Origin: Candidatus Heimdallarchaeota archaeon | GTDB lineage: Archaea; Asgardarchaeota; Heimdallarchaeia; JABLTI01 | Length of the DNA stretch: 15,738 nt | Assembly: GCA_030671945.1 (NCBI GenBank) | Contig: DAOVHJ010000014.1 | Coordinates: forward strand, 1 to 15,738 | Direction: 5' to 3' | Shown here: positions 1-7,330 of the stretch, one piece after another | Layout: each line of letters begins with the position of its first letter | How positions within the stretch are numbered: the first letter of the stretch is position 1 | Notes under the pieces: generated by a model | What the model saw: only the letters and a program-made list of their open reading frames with translations | The model's database searches: none | What the model was told of the DNA's origin: nothing | Position numbers and translations under genes: made by a program

Positions 1-330
1 AGTACTTGTTCCGAGGTCTATTCCGACACTTCTTAAGACTTTTTTAGACACTGTATATACCTTCTGTTTTCCTAAAAATCAATAATAGATAGCACATAAA
101 AACTTCTCGCTTTAAGTATTAGCTCGAGTTTTTACTTGCCACTCTTAGGTTTTATTACTGATACATAGGTTTCGTATGTTCTCATATAAAAAAATTATTT
201 GTATCTACTAAGAATTTGGGATTTTCCTATATTAAGGCATCAATTGCCGTATAAGAAATCTATTTATGGAAATTTCTACTGTGGTTTCCATACTCCTAAA
301 GTTATAACTCATAACTTATAGGTCTATAAA
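1..330. other. Non-coding AT-rich leader region
   Basis: No open reading frame of useful length is seen on either strand, and no tRNA- or rRNA-like structure could be recognised. The region contains a perfect 8-bp inverted repeat (265-292), several AT-rich TATA-like stretches (for example CATATAAA near 182-189 and TTATAACT near 302-309) and one CTCGAG site at 123. It ends at the TTG start of the first gene. It probably carries the promoter of that gene, but the start point cannot be fixed from the sequence. Confidence 0.6.
265..292. repeat. 8-bp inverted repeat upstream of first gene
   Basis: TATGGAAA (265-272) and TTTCCATA (285-292) are exact reverse complements separated by 12 bases. The second arm ends 38 bases before the TTG start of the methyltransferase-like gene. 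It could be an operator for a dimeric regulator or an RNA hairpin in the leader. The perfect symmetry is seen; the function is a guess. Confidence 0.35.
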
Positions 331-1314
331 TTGAGTGAGAGAATATTGACTAAAGAACTCTTTGAGCACATATCAATCCTTTCTGCGTACATTGCACAGC
401 AAATTGCAGAAGATGAAGGGATAGGAAACTTTTGCAAAACACCTTGTGATCTAGCAGTAATCGCTCATAATAAGAGATATGCGAAGAAAGAATTATTTGG
501 AAAAATGCTTTTTCAATTATCTGAATATGGTTATTTTGAGCGAAGAGGTGAAGTTTTCGTTTTAGCTGATAAATGGAGACGAGTTTTACCTGCAAAAGCT
601 ACTTCTCGAGATTATCTTCGAGAACATGGTGCAAACCAACTCTTTTTGTTTCATGAGTATCTTGCTAAATATCTTCTTGAAATAATCCGCAATGAAACTG
701 AGAAAATAGATTTAGCAAAATTACTTTATTTTATTGATACTATTGATGGGTCTCGAAGTTTACATTCACTACGTTCTGAAGCAATATCACAACTGGAGTT
801 TATTGGCACTCCAAAGAAAATTCTTGATATAAACTTTGGATTGGGTTATAGTGCAATACAATTAGCATCTGTTTTTCAAGACAGTGAAATTTATTCTTTA
901 CAACTAAATACTGCACTAAAAGAACCATTCGAATATACGATTAAAAGCTATGAGAAAAGCAACTTGGAAAGCAGTATAATGTATCCATCTGAAATGCTGA
1001 ATAATATAATCAAAGATAAAGTTGATTTGATCTTCGGTTTTAATCCACTGGGAATTTCAATGCCAAATTTAGAACGAGTTCTCAATATAGCAAGTCAAGT
1101 TTCAAAAGATGGAACTAAATTACTACTTTATCTGCCTTATACTGATGAACCACGAAACACTCTCATTTCTGAATGGTTAGGATTGTGCATTGATGGAATA
1201 AACGAATATGCAAATTTTGATACCATCAGAGCAGCATTAACAAAATATAACTTTGAATTGACGAAGAAAAGTTTGAATTCCAGATATATTATTAGTTATT
1301 ATTCAAAGACTTAG
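331..1314 (+). CDS. Winged-helix plus SAM-methyltransferase-like protein
   Basis: A 327-residue protein resembling the small-molecule O-methyltransferase layout: an N-terminal helical/winged-helix half (roughly residues 10-90, including a helix-turn-helix-like stretch at 38-80) and a C-terminal Rossmann-like half. Motif I is recognisable at 164-179 (ILDINFGLGYSAIQLA), but the first glycine of the usual DxGxGxG is replaced by Asn. A strand-like segment at 256-267 (QVSKDGTKLLLY) fits the usual post-catalytic strand. The acidic residue expected after strand 2 is not obvious, so SAM binding may be weakened or lost. The start is TTG; the SD is poor (AGGT about 8 bases upstream) and a leaderless start is possible. 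The substrate is unknown. It could be a working methyltransferase or a ligand-binding regulator derived from one. Confidence 0.55.
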   Translation: MSERILTKELFEHISILSAYIAQQIAEDEGIGNFCKTPCDLAVIAHNKRYAKKELFGKMLFQLSEYGYFERRGEVFVLADKWRRVLPAKATSRDYLREHGANQLFLFHEYLAKYLLEIIRNETEKIDLAKLLYFIDTIDGSRSLHSLRSEAISQLEFIGTPKKILDINFGLGYSAIQLASVFQDSEIYSLQLNTALKEPFEYTIKSYEKSNLESSIMYPSEMLNNIIKDKVDLIFGFNPLGISMPNLERVLNIASQVSKDGTKLLLYLPYTDEPRNTLISEWLGLCIDGINEYANFDTIRAALTKYNFELTKKSLNSRYIISYYSKT

Positions 1315-1397
1315 TAGTTTTATCCACAGCTTCCACAACTTTAATTATTCTTAGGATTTTTCTTAAACTATCATTTGTTAAAACTAGGTTCAGAGAA

Positions 1398-4019
1398 ATG
1401 TCCAGTCAGGCTTTTCAATACTTTGTTTTTCTCATGGATTTTGACGATGAAAAACAACAGGTCGATATGCTGCTCCTACCAGCAAAAGCAAAGGCATTAC
1501 GCATGAAGCCCCTAGAACGGGCGAAGCTGCAATTCATAGTTGAAAATGGAAGATTACGACCGTACAAATACGTTGTACTCAGTACAACTGGCAGTGAATA
1601 CAAACGACCTGAGGACATTACACAAGTTTTACGAAAAGCAAAAGGAATTATCATACCCTTTGATGACCAACCAAAAAACTACAAGTTGTTTTTGGAATTC
1701 TTCAAGGCCTTCAATATAAATGAACCAACTTTTAGAAGAATTTGTCGATTATGTATGATTGATCAGAAAAATGTCACTATTTTACCTGAAGAAAGAGAAT
1801 ACTTAGTATCAGGAAGAAAAGCCTGTCAGCAATGTGCTAGAGATGAATTAGACAAAGAAATAAATTCAAGGGAAATAAAGATTGCAACTGCAGGGAAAAG
1901 ACATTTCTATCGCATTTTGAACAAAATCAAAAATGTAGATAATGTCTTGGAAGCTTTTGAGTATGATTTCAGACCAACAAGAAACCCAGAACTAACGTTA
2001 TATGATACCATTGGAGATATAGATGATTTAACTGATTCAAGACCAATTGATAATTTACCAATACCTGGTAGAATAAAGCAGATACTGAAAAGTAATGGAA
2101 TCAAAAAATTATTGCCAATACAAGTTAAAGCTATCAATGCTGGTTTATTCAAAAATGAAGATCTGTTAGTTGTTGCAGGAACTAGTAGTGGGAAAACGCT
2201 GATAGGGGAATTAATTGGAGTCACAAAAGCATTACAAGGACAAAAGATGATTTACTTAAGTCCACTTGTCGCCCTTACAAATCAGAAGTATGAAGATTTC
2301 AAGAAAAAGTATTCAAAAGTAGGTTTGAGAACAGCTATACGTGTAGGGATGAGTAAGATAGATGTTGGGAATGAAGCACGATACATTATTGACACAGATT
2401 ATAGAACTGCTGATATCATTACAGCAACGTATGAAGCCTTTGATTTGCTCTTAAGAAATAAAAAGGCTGAGGTATTAGGAGAAATTGGGACAGTTATCAT
2501 TGATGAAATTCAGATGATTAGTAATGAATCGAGGGGAGCAGAGATCGATGGGATTGTTGCTCGAGTGAAAGCATTATTCCCAAATGCTCAGATTCTCGGC
2601 TTATCAGCAACAATAGGTAATCCTGAAGAACTTGCAAGAGATCTTGGACTAAAACCTCTGTTGCATGAAGCAAGACCAATTCCTTTAGAACGACATGTTG
2701 TTTTAGCTAAAGATCAAGATGAAAAGGAAGTCTATTTGAGAGATTTAATAAGAGCAGAATATAATAAAAAATCAACTTATGGTTATTTTGGACAAACAAT
2801 CGTGTTTACAAATTCCAGAAAACATTGTTACGAATTAGCAATTAAGCTGAGTAAAGGCGGTTTGAAATCCGTTGTTTATCATTCTGGATTAACATTCCGT
2901 GAAAGAAAGAAGGCAGAATTTGGATTTGCAAATGGTAAATACGCAGCAATAATAACGACGGCTGCTTTAGGTGCTGGTGTAGATTTTCCAGCTAGTCAAG
3001 TTATTTTTGAATCCCTCGCCATGGGAATTTTCTGGGTATCAGTTGCTGAATTTCATCAAATGGCTGGAAGAGCTGGTAGATTAGGATATCATGATAGCGG
3101 TAAGGTTGTTCTTCTAGTTCAACCAAATAGGAAATATCATAGCGCGATGGAAAATACAGAGGAGTCAATTGCTTTTGAGCTTCTCTCTGAAGAAATAGAA
3201 CCAGTTGAACCTCTCATGGAAGGGGAAAATCAGTTGGAACAAGTCTTAGCATCGATTGTATCATTAGGAGAACCAACCCTCCAAGAAATGATAGATGTCT
3301 TTCAAAATTTCCTTGGTCCAGCAGAGACTTTAAAGGAATCTTTGAAAGTGTTGAAAGAATTAGAAATGATTAACATTTACAAAGAAGGACCGAGGTCAAC
3401 AAACCTAGGGAAAGCAACCTCAAGATCATTTTTATCTCCAACAGAATCAGGGGAGATAAAGAAGAAGCTACAGCTTCTAAGTCCATTGGAAATTGCTATT
3501 GGTCTAGAACCATTTACTTCTGTATATCTTAACTCTAAAATTCAAGCTGAAATTGAGAAAGCAATAAAAAGTCGATATATTGGTTCGAATCTCTTTTCTG
3601 GTTCGGTTTTGGAATTTATGGAATCATCTTTAGAAAAACGCAGCAATCTACCAAAGTTAATTGTAGATTCTATGGGAAAATGGAATAAAGATATCTTTAA
3701 TTGTAAATGCACAGAGAATCCTTGGTGTGGTTGTGGAGAACGGGCAATTTCAAGAATCATAGTTGAATCAAGATTGGAAAACAAGAATCTGTTAAAAATA
3801 ACAACAGATCTTTCTACTGCATACTTGTTATATGCTTATCCTGGAGATATCTATCGATGGTTTGATACACTTATCCATCATCTTCGAGCTGTCGCAAAAC
3901 TAGCTCTCGTTTTTGATGAGAGAAATACAATGAAACTCGCATTGAATACAATTAAAATGATAGAAAAACCTTGGATCCTCAAGAGTATCAAGCGAAAAAA
4001 CAAAAAGAAGTCAAAATAA
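1398..4019 (+). CDS. DUF5814-type archaeal Ski2-like DEAD/DEAH helicase
   Basis: An 873-residue superfamily 2 helicase. Visible motifs are Walker A AGTSSGKT (260-267), motif Ia LSPLVAL (287-293), motif II DEIQ (369-372), motif III SAT (403-405), the Ski2/Hel308-like GNPEELA (407-413) and motif VI QMAGRAGR (554-561). The N-terminal 200 residues carry a zinc-finger-like cluster C116, C119, C143, C146. A second cluster, CKC...CGC (C769, C771, C777, C779), lies near the C-terminus. This arrangement matches, from memory, the archaeal helicase family with a DUF5814 region typified by Methanocaldococcus MJ1401. The role is probably ATP-driven unwinding of RNA or DNA; the true substrate is not known. 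The lysine-rich tail (863-873) may add nucleic-acid affinity. The ATG start has a weak AGG 9 bases upstream. The gene lies 83 bases after the methyltransferase-like gene on the same strand. Confidence 0.85.
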   Translation: MSSQAFQYFVFLMDFDDEKQQVDMLLLPAKAKALRMKPLERAKLQFIVENGRLRPYKYVVLSTTGSEYKRPEDITQVLRKAKGIIIPFDDQPKNYKLFLEFFKAFNINEPTFRRICRLCMIDQKNVTILPEEREYLVSGRKACQQCARDELDKEINSREIKIATAGKRHFYRILNKIKNVDNVLEAFEYDFRPTRNPELTLYDTIGDIDDLTDSRPIDNLPIPGRIKQILKSNGIKKLLPIQVKAINAGLFKNEDLLVVAGTSSGKTLIGELIGVTKALQGQKMIYLSPLVALTNQKYEDFKKKYSKVGLRTAIRVGMSKIDVGNEARYIIDTDYRTADIITATYEAFDLLLRNKKAEVLGEIGTVIIDEIQMISNESRGAEIDGIVARVKALFPNAQILGLSATIGNPEELARDLGLKPLLHEARPIPLERHVVLAKDQDEKEVYLRDLIRAEYNKKSTYGYFGQTIVFTNSRKHCYELAIKLSKGGLKSVVYHSGLTFRERKKAEFGFANGKYAAIITTAALGAGVDFPASQVIFESLAMGIFWVSVAEFHQMAGRAGRLGYHDSGKVVLLVQPNRKYHSAMENTEESIAFELLSEEIEPVEPLMEGENQLEQVLASIVSLGEPTLQEMIDVFQNFLGPAETLKESLKVLKELEMINIYKEGPRSTNLGKATSRSFLSPTESGEIKKKLQLLSPLEIAIGLEPFTSVYLNSKIQAEIEKAIKSRYIGSNLFSGSVLEFMESSLEKRSNLPKLIVDSMGKWNKDIFNCKCTENPWCGCGERAISRIIVESRLENKNLLKITTDLSTAYLLYAYPGDIYRWFDTLIHHLRAVAKLALVFDERNTMKLALNTIKMIEKPWILKSIKRKNKKKSK

Positions 4020-4032
4020 TTACTCTTATAAG

Positions 4033-4040
4033 TTTATAAA
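4033..4040 (+). promoter_or_regulatory. Candidate TATA box for longin-like gene
   Basis: TTTATAAA lies 14 bases after the helicase stop and 73 bases before the ATG at 4114. An archaeal TATA box would place transcription start about 25 bases downstream, near 4065, giving a leader of about 50 bases that contains the GAGG SD at 4100-4103. The motif is seen; promoter activity is inferred. Confidence 0.4.
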
Positions 4041-4113
4041 AGAAAAATTAATTAAGTTCCATTTTCCAGTTTGGATAAAATCAGAAGAGTAAAATTATTG
4101 AGGAAGAATTAGG

Positions 4114-4539
4114 ATGACAGTTCTAGAAGCCGGTGTTATGTTTGGAGGAATCCCCATAGTCAAGATAAATTACTATGATGACAAGGCAACTGATTCTTTG
4201 TTAACCGCTGGCTTATTAGAAGCAATACAAGCTTTTGCAGTCGAAATCTTCGATGATGAAACTGAAACCTTCAAAATGAAAAGATACAGTATCTTTCTAC
4301 ACAAAAACACGTTAAAAGACAAACAAGTAGTAACTGTTTATTCTATCTGTGATAGTGTAGATAGACCTGGAACAATAAAAGTCTTAATGCAATCAATTGC
4401 TAATGCATTTCATGAAACATTTGACAATGTAAATATGGGTTGTCTAAATGAATATGAGGATTTTAAAGAAATCATTACAAAGAAATTGGGTGATCTTATT
4501 TACCGCCCTGAAGATAGATTGAGAAAGGTATTTTTGTAG
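4114..4539 (+). CDS. Longin-like small protein
   Basis: A 141-residue protein with the pattern of a longin/roadblock-type fold. A first strand pair (residues 5-21, containing GGIPIVKINYY) is followed by an amphipathic helix (28-46, LLTAGLLEAIQAFAVEIF), strands at 58-63 and 72-79, and a second helix (87-104). The run 'GGIPI...Y...D.LL.aGLLeAI.aFA.E' is what I recall from longin-domain proteins abundant in Asgard genomes, where they often occur near small GTPases or roadblock proteins. There is no signal peptide or membrane segment, so it is probably cytosolic. Longin domains usually act as platforms for small GTPases or membrane-traffic factors; the partner here is unknown and no small Ras-like GTPase is in the window. 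An SD, GAGG (4100-4103), sits 10 bases before the ATG. The fold call comes from pattern only; a structure prediction would settle it. Confidence 0.5.
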   Translation: MTVLEAGVMFGGIPIVKINYYDDKATDSLLTAGLLEAIQAFAVEIFDDETETFKMKRYSIFLHKNTLKDKQVVTVYSICDSVDRPGTIKVLMQSIANAFHETFDNVNMGCLNEYEDFKEIITKKLGDLIYRPEDRLRKVFL

Positions 4540-4571
4540 AAAAATTTGTTTAATTTAAATAGGAAAATAGA

Positions 4572-4605
4572 AAAATCCATAATGGCAGGATTTTCATAGA
4601 TTTTT
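4572..4605 (+). terminator. Weak hairpin and T-run after longin-like gene
   Basis: AAAATCC (4572-4578) and GGATTTT (4588-4594) form a perfect 7-bp inverted repeat with a 9-base loop, followed by a short T-run at 4601-4605. It lies 33 bases after the stop of the longin-like gene. The structure is AU-rich and short, so terminator function is only possible. Confidence 0.25.
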
Positions 4606-4667
4606 ATGATAAACGTATAGAAAGAAAATTAAAGAAGATAGAATAGCGAAACGATTGAGGACGAAAA

Positions 4668-5057
4668 ATGGATAAAGAAACAAAACATTCACAAATGGAA
4701 GGAAAACATGGATTACATCCAGTTGTTAAAATGAAACTTGCAACAATGGATGATTTAGTGCGAATGGCTTTCTTTAGTGCTGTAAGAAATGCTGGATTGA
4801 ATTTTCTATACTTTAAAGATGATATTAGCAAGAAATGGCATATAGGATTCCTTACCGGTGTTGCTGGTTATTTCAATTTAAGAGGATTACCAATGTATTT
4901 CTATCATATTTTAGATGAGAAACCAAAGAACTGTAAATTCGTTAAATATAGCTCTATAGAGTCAGAGAAGTGGAGTTTCTGTGAATCAACTCCAGCGTCC
5001 ACAAAATGGAATTATTTACCAGTCATTCAATTAGCTGGAAAGCCCGTATTCTTCTAG
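4668..5057 (+). CDS. Unrecognised 129-residue protein next to translational GTPase
   Basis: I do not recognise this family. The protein has a polar, histidine-rich N-terminus (1-18) and a probable helix (28-42, MDDLVRMAFFSAVRN). An aromatic/hydrophobic middle follows (44-82, with WHIGFLTGVAGYFNLRGLPMYFYHIL not long enough to be a clear membrane anchor). The C-terminal region is rich in Trp, Lys and Ser (90-129) and ends in PVFF. Two cysteines (C89, C105) do not form a metal motif. The reading frame is supported by a good SD (GAGG at 4657-4660, 7 bases before ATG) and by codon use like its neighbours. It lies 51 bases before the EF1A-like GTPase on the same strand, so a functional link to translation is possible but unproven. 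Confidence 0.6.
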   Translation: MDKETKHSQMEGKHGLHPVVKMKLATMDDLVRMAFFSAVRNAGLNFLYFKDDISKKWHIGFLTGVAGYFNLRGLPMYFYHILDEKPKNCKFVKYSSIESEKWSFCESTPASTKWNYLPVIQLAGKPVFF

Positions 5058-5058
5058 A

Positions 5059-5065
5059 TTTTTTT
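5059..5065 (+). terminator. T-tract directly after 129-residue protein gene
   Basis: Seven consecutive T bases begin one base after the stop codon. U-tracts of this kind are common archaeal transcription stop signals. It may reduce read-through into the GTPase gene, whose start is only 51 bases beyond the stop. Confidence 0.35.
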
Positions 5066-5108
5066 CTATTATAATATTCTATTATGCAATGATTAGAGGA
5101 AACAGTAA

Positions 5109-6437
5109 ATGTCAAAGAAAGAATCATTAACCAGTATAGCAGTTATCGGTCATGTTGACCATGGAAAATCTACTTTAATGGGTCATTTCCTTTACCAAAT
5201 TGGTGCTGTAGATCCACGAGTAATGAAAAAACATGAAACAGACGCAGAAGGTTTAGGAATGTCCTCTTGGAAATGGGCATATATTTTGGATGCATTTCAA
5301 GAAGAAAAGGAAAAAGGTAAGACAATGGACATAGCATTTCGTCGCTTTGAAATTGATAATCGCGATTTTGTTCTAATAGATAATCCTGGTCACAGAGATT
5401 TCACAAAACACACCATAGCTGGATTGAGTACTGCTGATGCTTGTATTCTTGTTATAAGTGCAGGTAAAGGTGAAATTGAAGCAGGATTAGAACTTGGTAA
5501 TGAACTAACTCCTTCTGGTCAAACTCTCGAGCATACACTAATTGCTTCAGTTTTAGGAATCAAAGATGTTATTGTAGTCGTTAATAAAATGGATAATGCT
5601 AAATATTCTGAAGTAAGATTCAATGAATGCAAAGAAATTCTAGTAGACTTTTTGAAGAAGATACAAAGTCCCTGGATAAAAATGTTGGATAAAATCCCCT
5701 TCATTCCAATTAGTGGATTAGTAGGAGACAATTTCATAACTCACAGTGAAAAAATTCCTTGGTATAAAGGTCCAACATTAAAAGAAGCAATTGCAAAAGT
5801 TAGCGTTCCAGAAGATCTCTCAGATAAAGAACTTCGTTTAGTTGTCTATGATGCCTATCAAGAACCTGGTATAGGTCTTGTTGGTTATGGACGTATTATA
5901 AGTGGCAAAATTAAGGTTAATGATCGAGTTGTAGTTGCACCAGGAATTCGAAAAGCTACTGTGAAAACCCTTTGGGATGATGAAGAAGAGATTTCAACTG
6001 CAAGTTCTGGTATGGATATTAATTTCTTATTGAAGGGTGAAGCCGAGGAAGACTTGTTAAGAGGTGCTGTAATTGGTCTTGATAAACAAATTCCATCCTC
6101 AAAACCAAGAATACAAGTTCGTTTACTTTATCTTGGTGTTCAACCACTTGTTTTAGGAAATATCTTGATTTTACATGCAGGTTCAAATCATGTTGAAGCT
6201 GAAATAGAATCCATAGTAAAAGTTCACTTGAAGAATAGTAAATATAAGAATACTCCTCGAGATATCGATGGAAAACCAATTATGGTTTTCACAGAGGAAG
6301 TAGCGAGTGTAATACTACAAACCAAGAATCCAATCGTCACTGAGAAACAAAGTGAGATTCCCAAGTTGGGTAGAGTTATACTTCGGAAGAAAGGTAGAGT
6401 AATCGCTGCAGCAGTTGTTGAGGACATTCTTGACTAG
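5109..6437 (+). CDS. EF1A-family translational GTPase, eRF3/Hbs1-like paralog
   Basis: A 442-residue three-domain GTPase. The G domain spans about 1-225: G1 GHVDHGKS (14-21), switch I KGKTMDI (69-75), G3 DNPGH (91-95, the catalytic-type His95 kept), G4 NKMD (159-162) and G5 SGL (202-204). Two beta-barrel domains follow (about 240-330 and 335-442), ending in the family-typical LGRVILRKKGRVIAAAVVEDIL. Canonical EF1A has RGITIDI in switch I and DAPGH in G3. Here switch I reads GKT, as in eRF3/Sup35, followed by MD as in Hbs1. A short insertion lies before GQT (residues 127-136). This suggests a release-factor or ribosome-rescue GTPase paralog rather than the housekeeping EF1A, but GTP-dependent tRNA delivery cannot be excluded. 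SD GAGGA (5096-5100) is 8 bases before the ATG. The PHP gene follows after 20 bases, which suggests co-transcription. Confidence 0.75.
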   Translation: MSKKESLTSIAVIGHVDHGKSTLMGHFLYQIGAVDPRVMKKHETDAEGLGMSSWKWAYILDAFQEEKEKGKTMDIAFRRFEIDNRDFVLIDNPGHRDFTKHTIAGLSTADACILVISAGKGEIEAGLELGNELTPSGQTLEHTLIASVLGIKDVIVVVNKMDNAKYSEVRFNECKEILVDFLKKIQSPWIKMLDKIPFIPISGLVGDNFITHSEKIPWYKGPTLKEAIAKVSVPEDLSDKELRLVVYDAYQEPGIGLVGYGRIISGKIKVNDRVVVAPGIRKATVKTLWDDEEEISTASSGMDINFLLKGEAEEDLLRGAVIGLDKQIPSSKPRIQVRLLYLGVQPLVLGNILILHAGSNHVEAEIESIVKVHLKNSKYKNTPRDIDGKPIMVFTEEVASVILQTKNPIVTEKQSEIPKLGRVILRKKGRVIAAAVVEDILD

Positions 6438-6457
6438 ATGATTGTAGGTCAGAAAAT

Positions 6458-7330
6458 ATGCTAAAGAACAATTCAGACTCTTCGAACAAAAAACAATCAT
6501 TTATTGATTTACATTTACATACAACTGCATCAGATGGAACATTCTCTCCATATCAAGTTGTTAGAGTTGCTTTAGAATTAAAATTGAAAGCAATAGCTAT
6601 CACAGATCATGACACTGTTGGAGGAATTAAAGAAGCGTTAGAGGAAGCAGAAAACGAACCTATTGAAGTTATCCCTGGTATTGAATTTAGTACCGAAATA
6701 AATTCTTCGAGCATTCATGTTGTAGGACTTTTTCTTGATTTTCAAAACAAAGAACTGCTGGAACTTACACATGAAATCCAAAACGCTCGAGAGATTAGAG
6801 CTAAGAAAATAATAGAAAAAGTCAATTCCCTGAAAGCTGGTCCTGAAATAACTTTTCAGGAGGTTTTGGAATTGTCTGATGGATTAATTGGAAGACCACA
6901 TATTGGCGAAATTATGTTAAGAAATGGTTATGCGAAAACAATGAATGAAGTTTTCGAGAAATTTTTGAAACGAGGTGGACCATGTTATGTTTCACGATTC
7001 AAACTGACACCAAAAGAAGCAATTGAGTTTCTAAAAAAGATTGGAGCAATTCCAATTCTCGCTCATCCAGGTTATATCTCTACTGAGATAGATTTAGATT
7101 CATTTATTGCTGAACAAAAACGTTATGGTTTAATGGGTTTAGAGGTATACTATCCTTCACATACTAAGGAACAAGTTAAGCTTTACAAAGAACTAGCAAA
7201 AAAACATGATCTTCTAGAAAGCGGGGGAACTGATTGTCATGGCAAGCTAAATGAGGGTCCTTTCATAGGAAAATTGAACATACCATATTCTTTACTGATA
7301 AAGATAAAAGAACGATTAATTAAGAAATGA
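6458..7330 (+). CDS. PHP-domain metal-dependent phosphoesterase
   Basis: A 290-residue polymerase-and-histidinol-phosphatase (PHP) family enzyme. All the metal-binding landmarks are visible: DLHLH (17-21), TDHD (49-52), E76 in PGIEFS, H87, GRPHIGE (145-151), AHPG (202-205) and TDCH (258-261). The length and the extra helical insertion (95-170) match the YciV/TrpH branch, which includes 3',5'-nucleoside bisphosphate phosphatases and the 5'-3' RNA exonuclease RNase AM. It should hydrolyse phosphate esters with two or three divalent metals; whether the substrate is a nucleotide or RNA is not decided by sequence. An AGGT SD (6446-6449) is 8 bases before the ATG. The gene follows the GTPase by 20 bases and its stop abuts the stop of a convergent gene. 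Confidence 0.85.
   Translation: MLKNNSDSSNKKQSFIDLHLHTTASDGTFSPYQVVRVALELKLKAIAITDHDTVGGIKEALEEAENEPIEVIPGIEFSTEINSSSIHVVGLFLDFQNKELLELTHEIQNAREIRAKKIIEKVNSLKAGPEITFQEVLELSDGLIGRPHIGEIMLRNGYAKTMNEVFEKFLKRGGPCYVSRFKLTPKEAIEFLKKIGAIPILAHPGYISTEIDLDSFIAEQKRYGLMGLEVYYPSHTKEQVKLYKELAKKHDLLESGGTDCHGKLNEGPFIGKLNIPYSLLIKIKERLIKK

Noticed and set aside
331..1314. Methyltransferase-like gene as a pseudogene
   Set aside because: The frame is intact over 327 codons with normal codon use; only the cofactor motif is altered.
6019..6500. Several minus-strand frames inside the GTPase gene
   Set aside because: Shadows of the conserved GTPase coding frame with no recognisable motif or SD.
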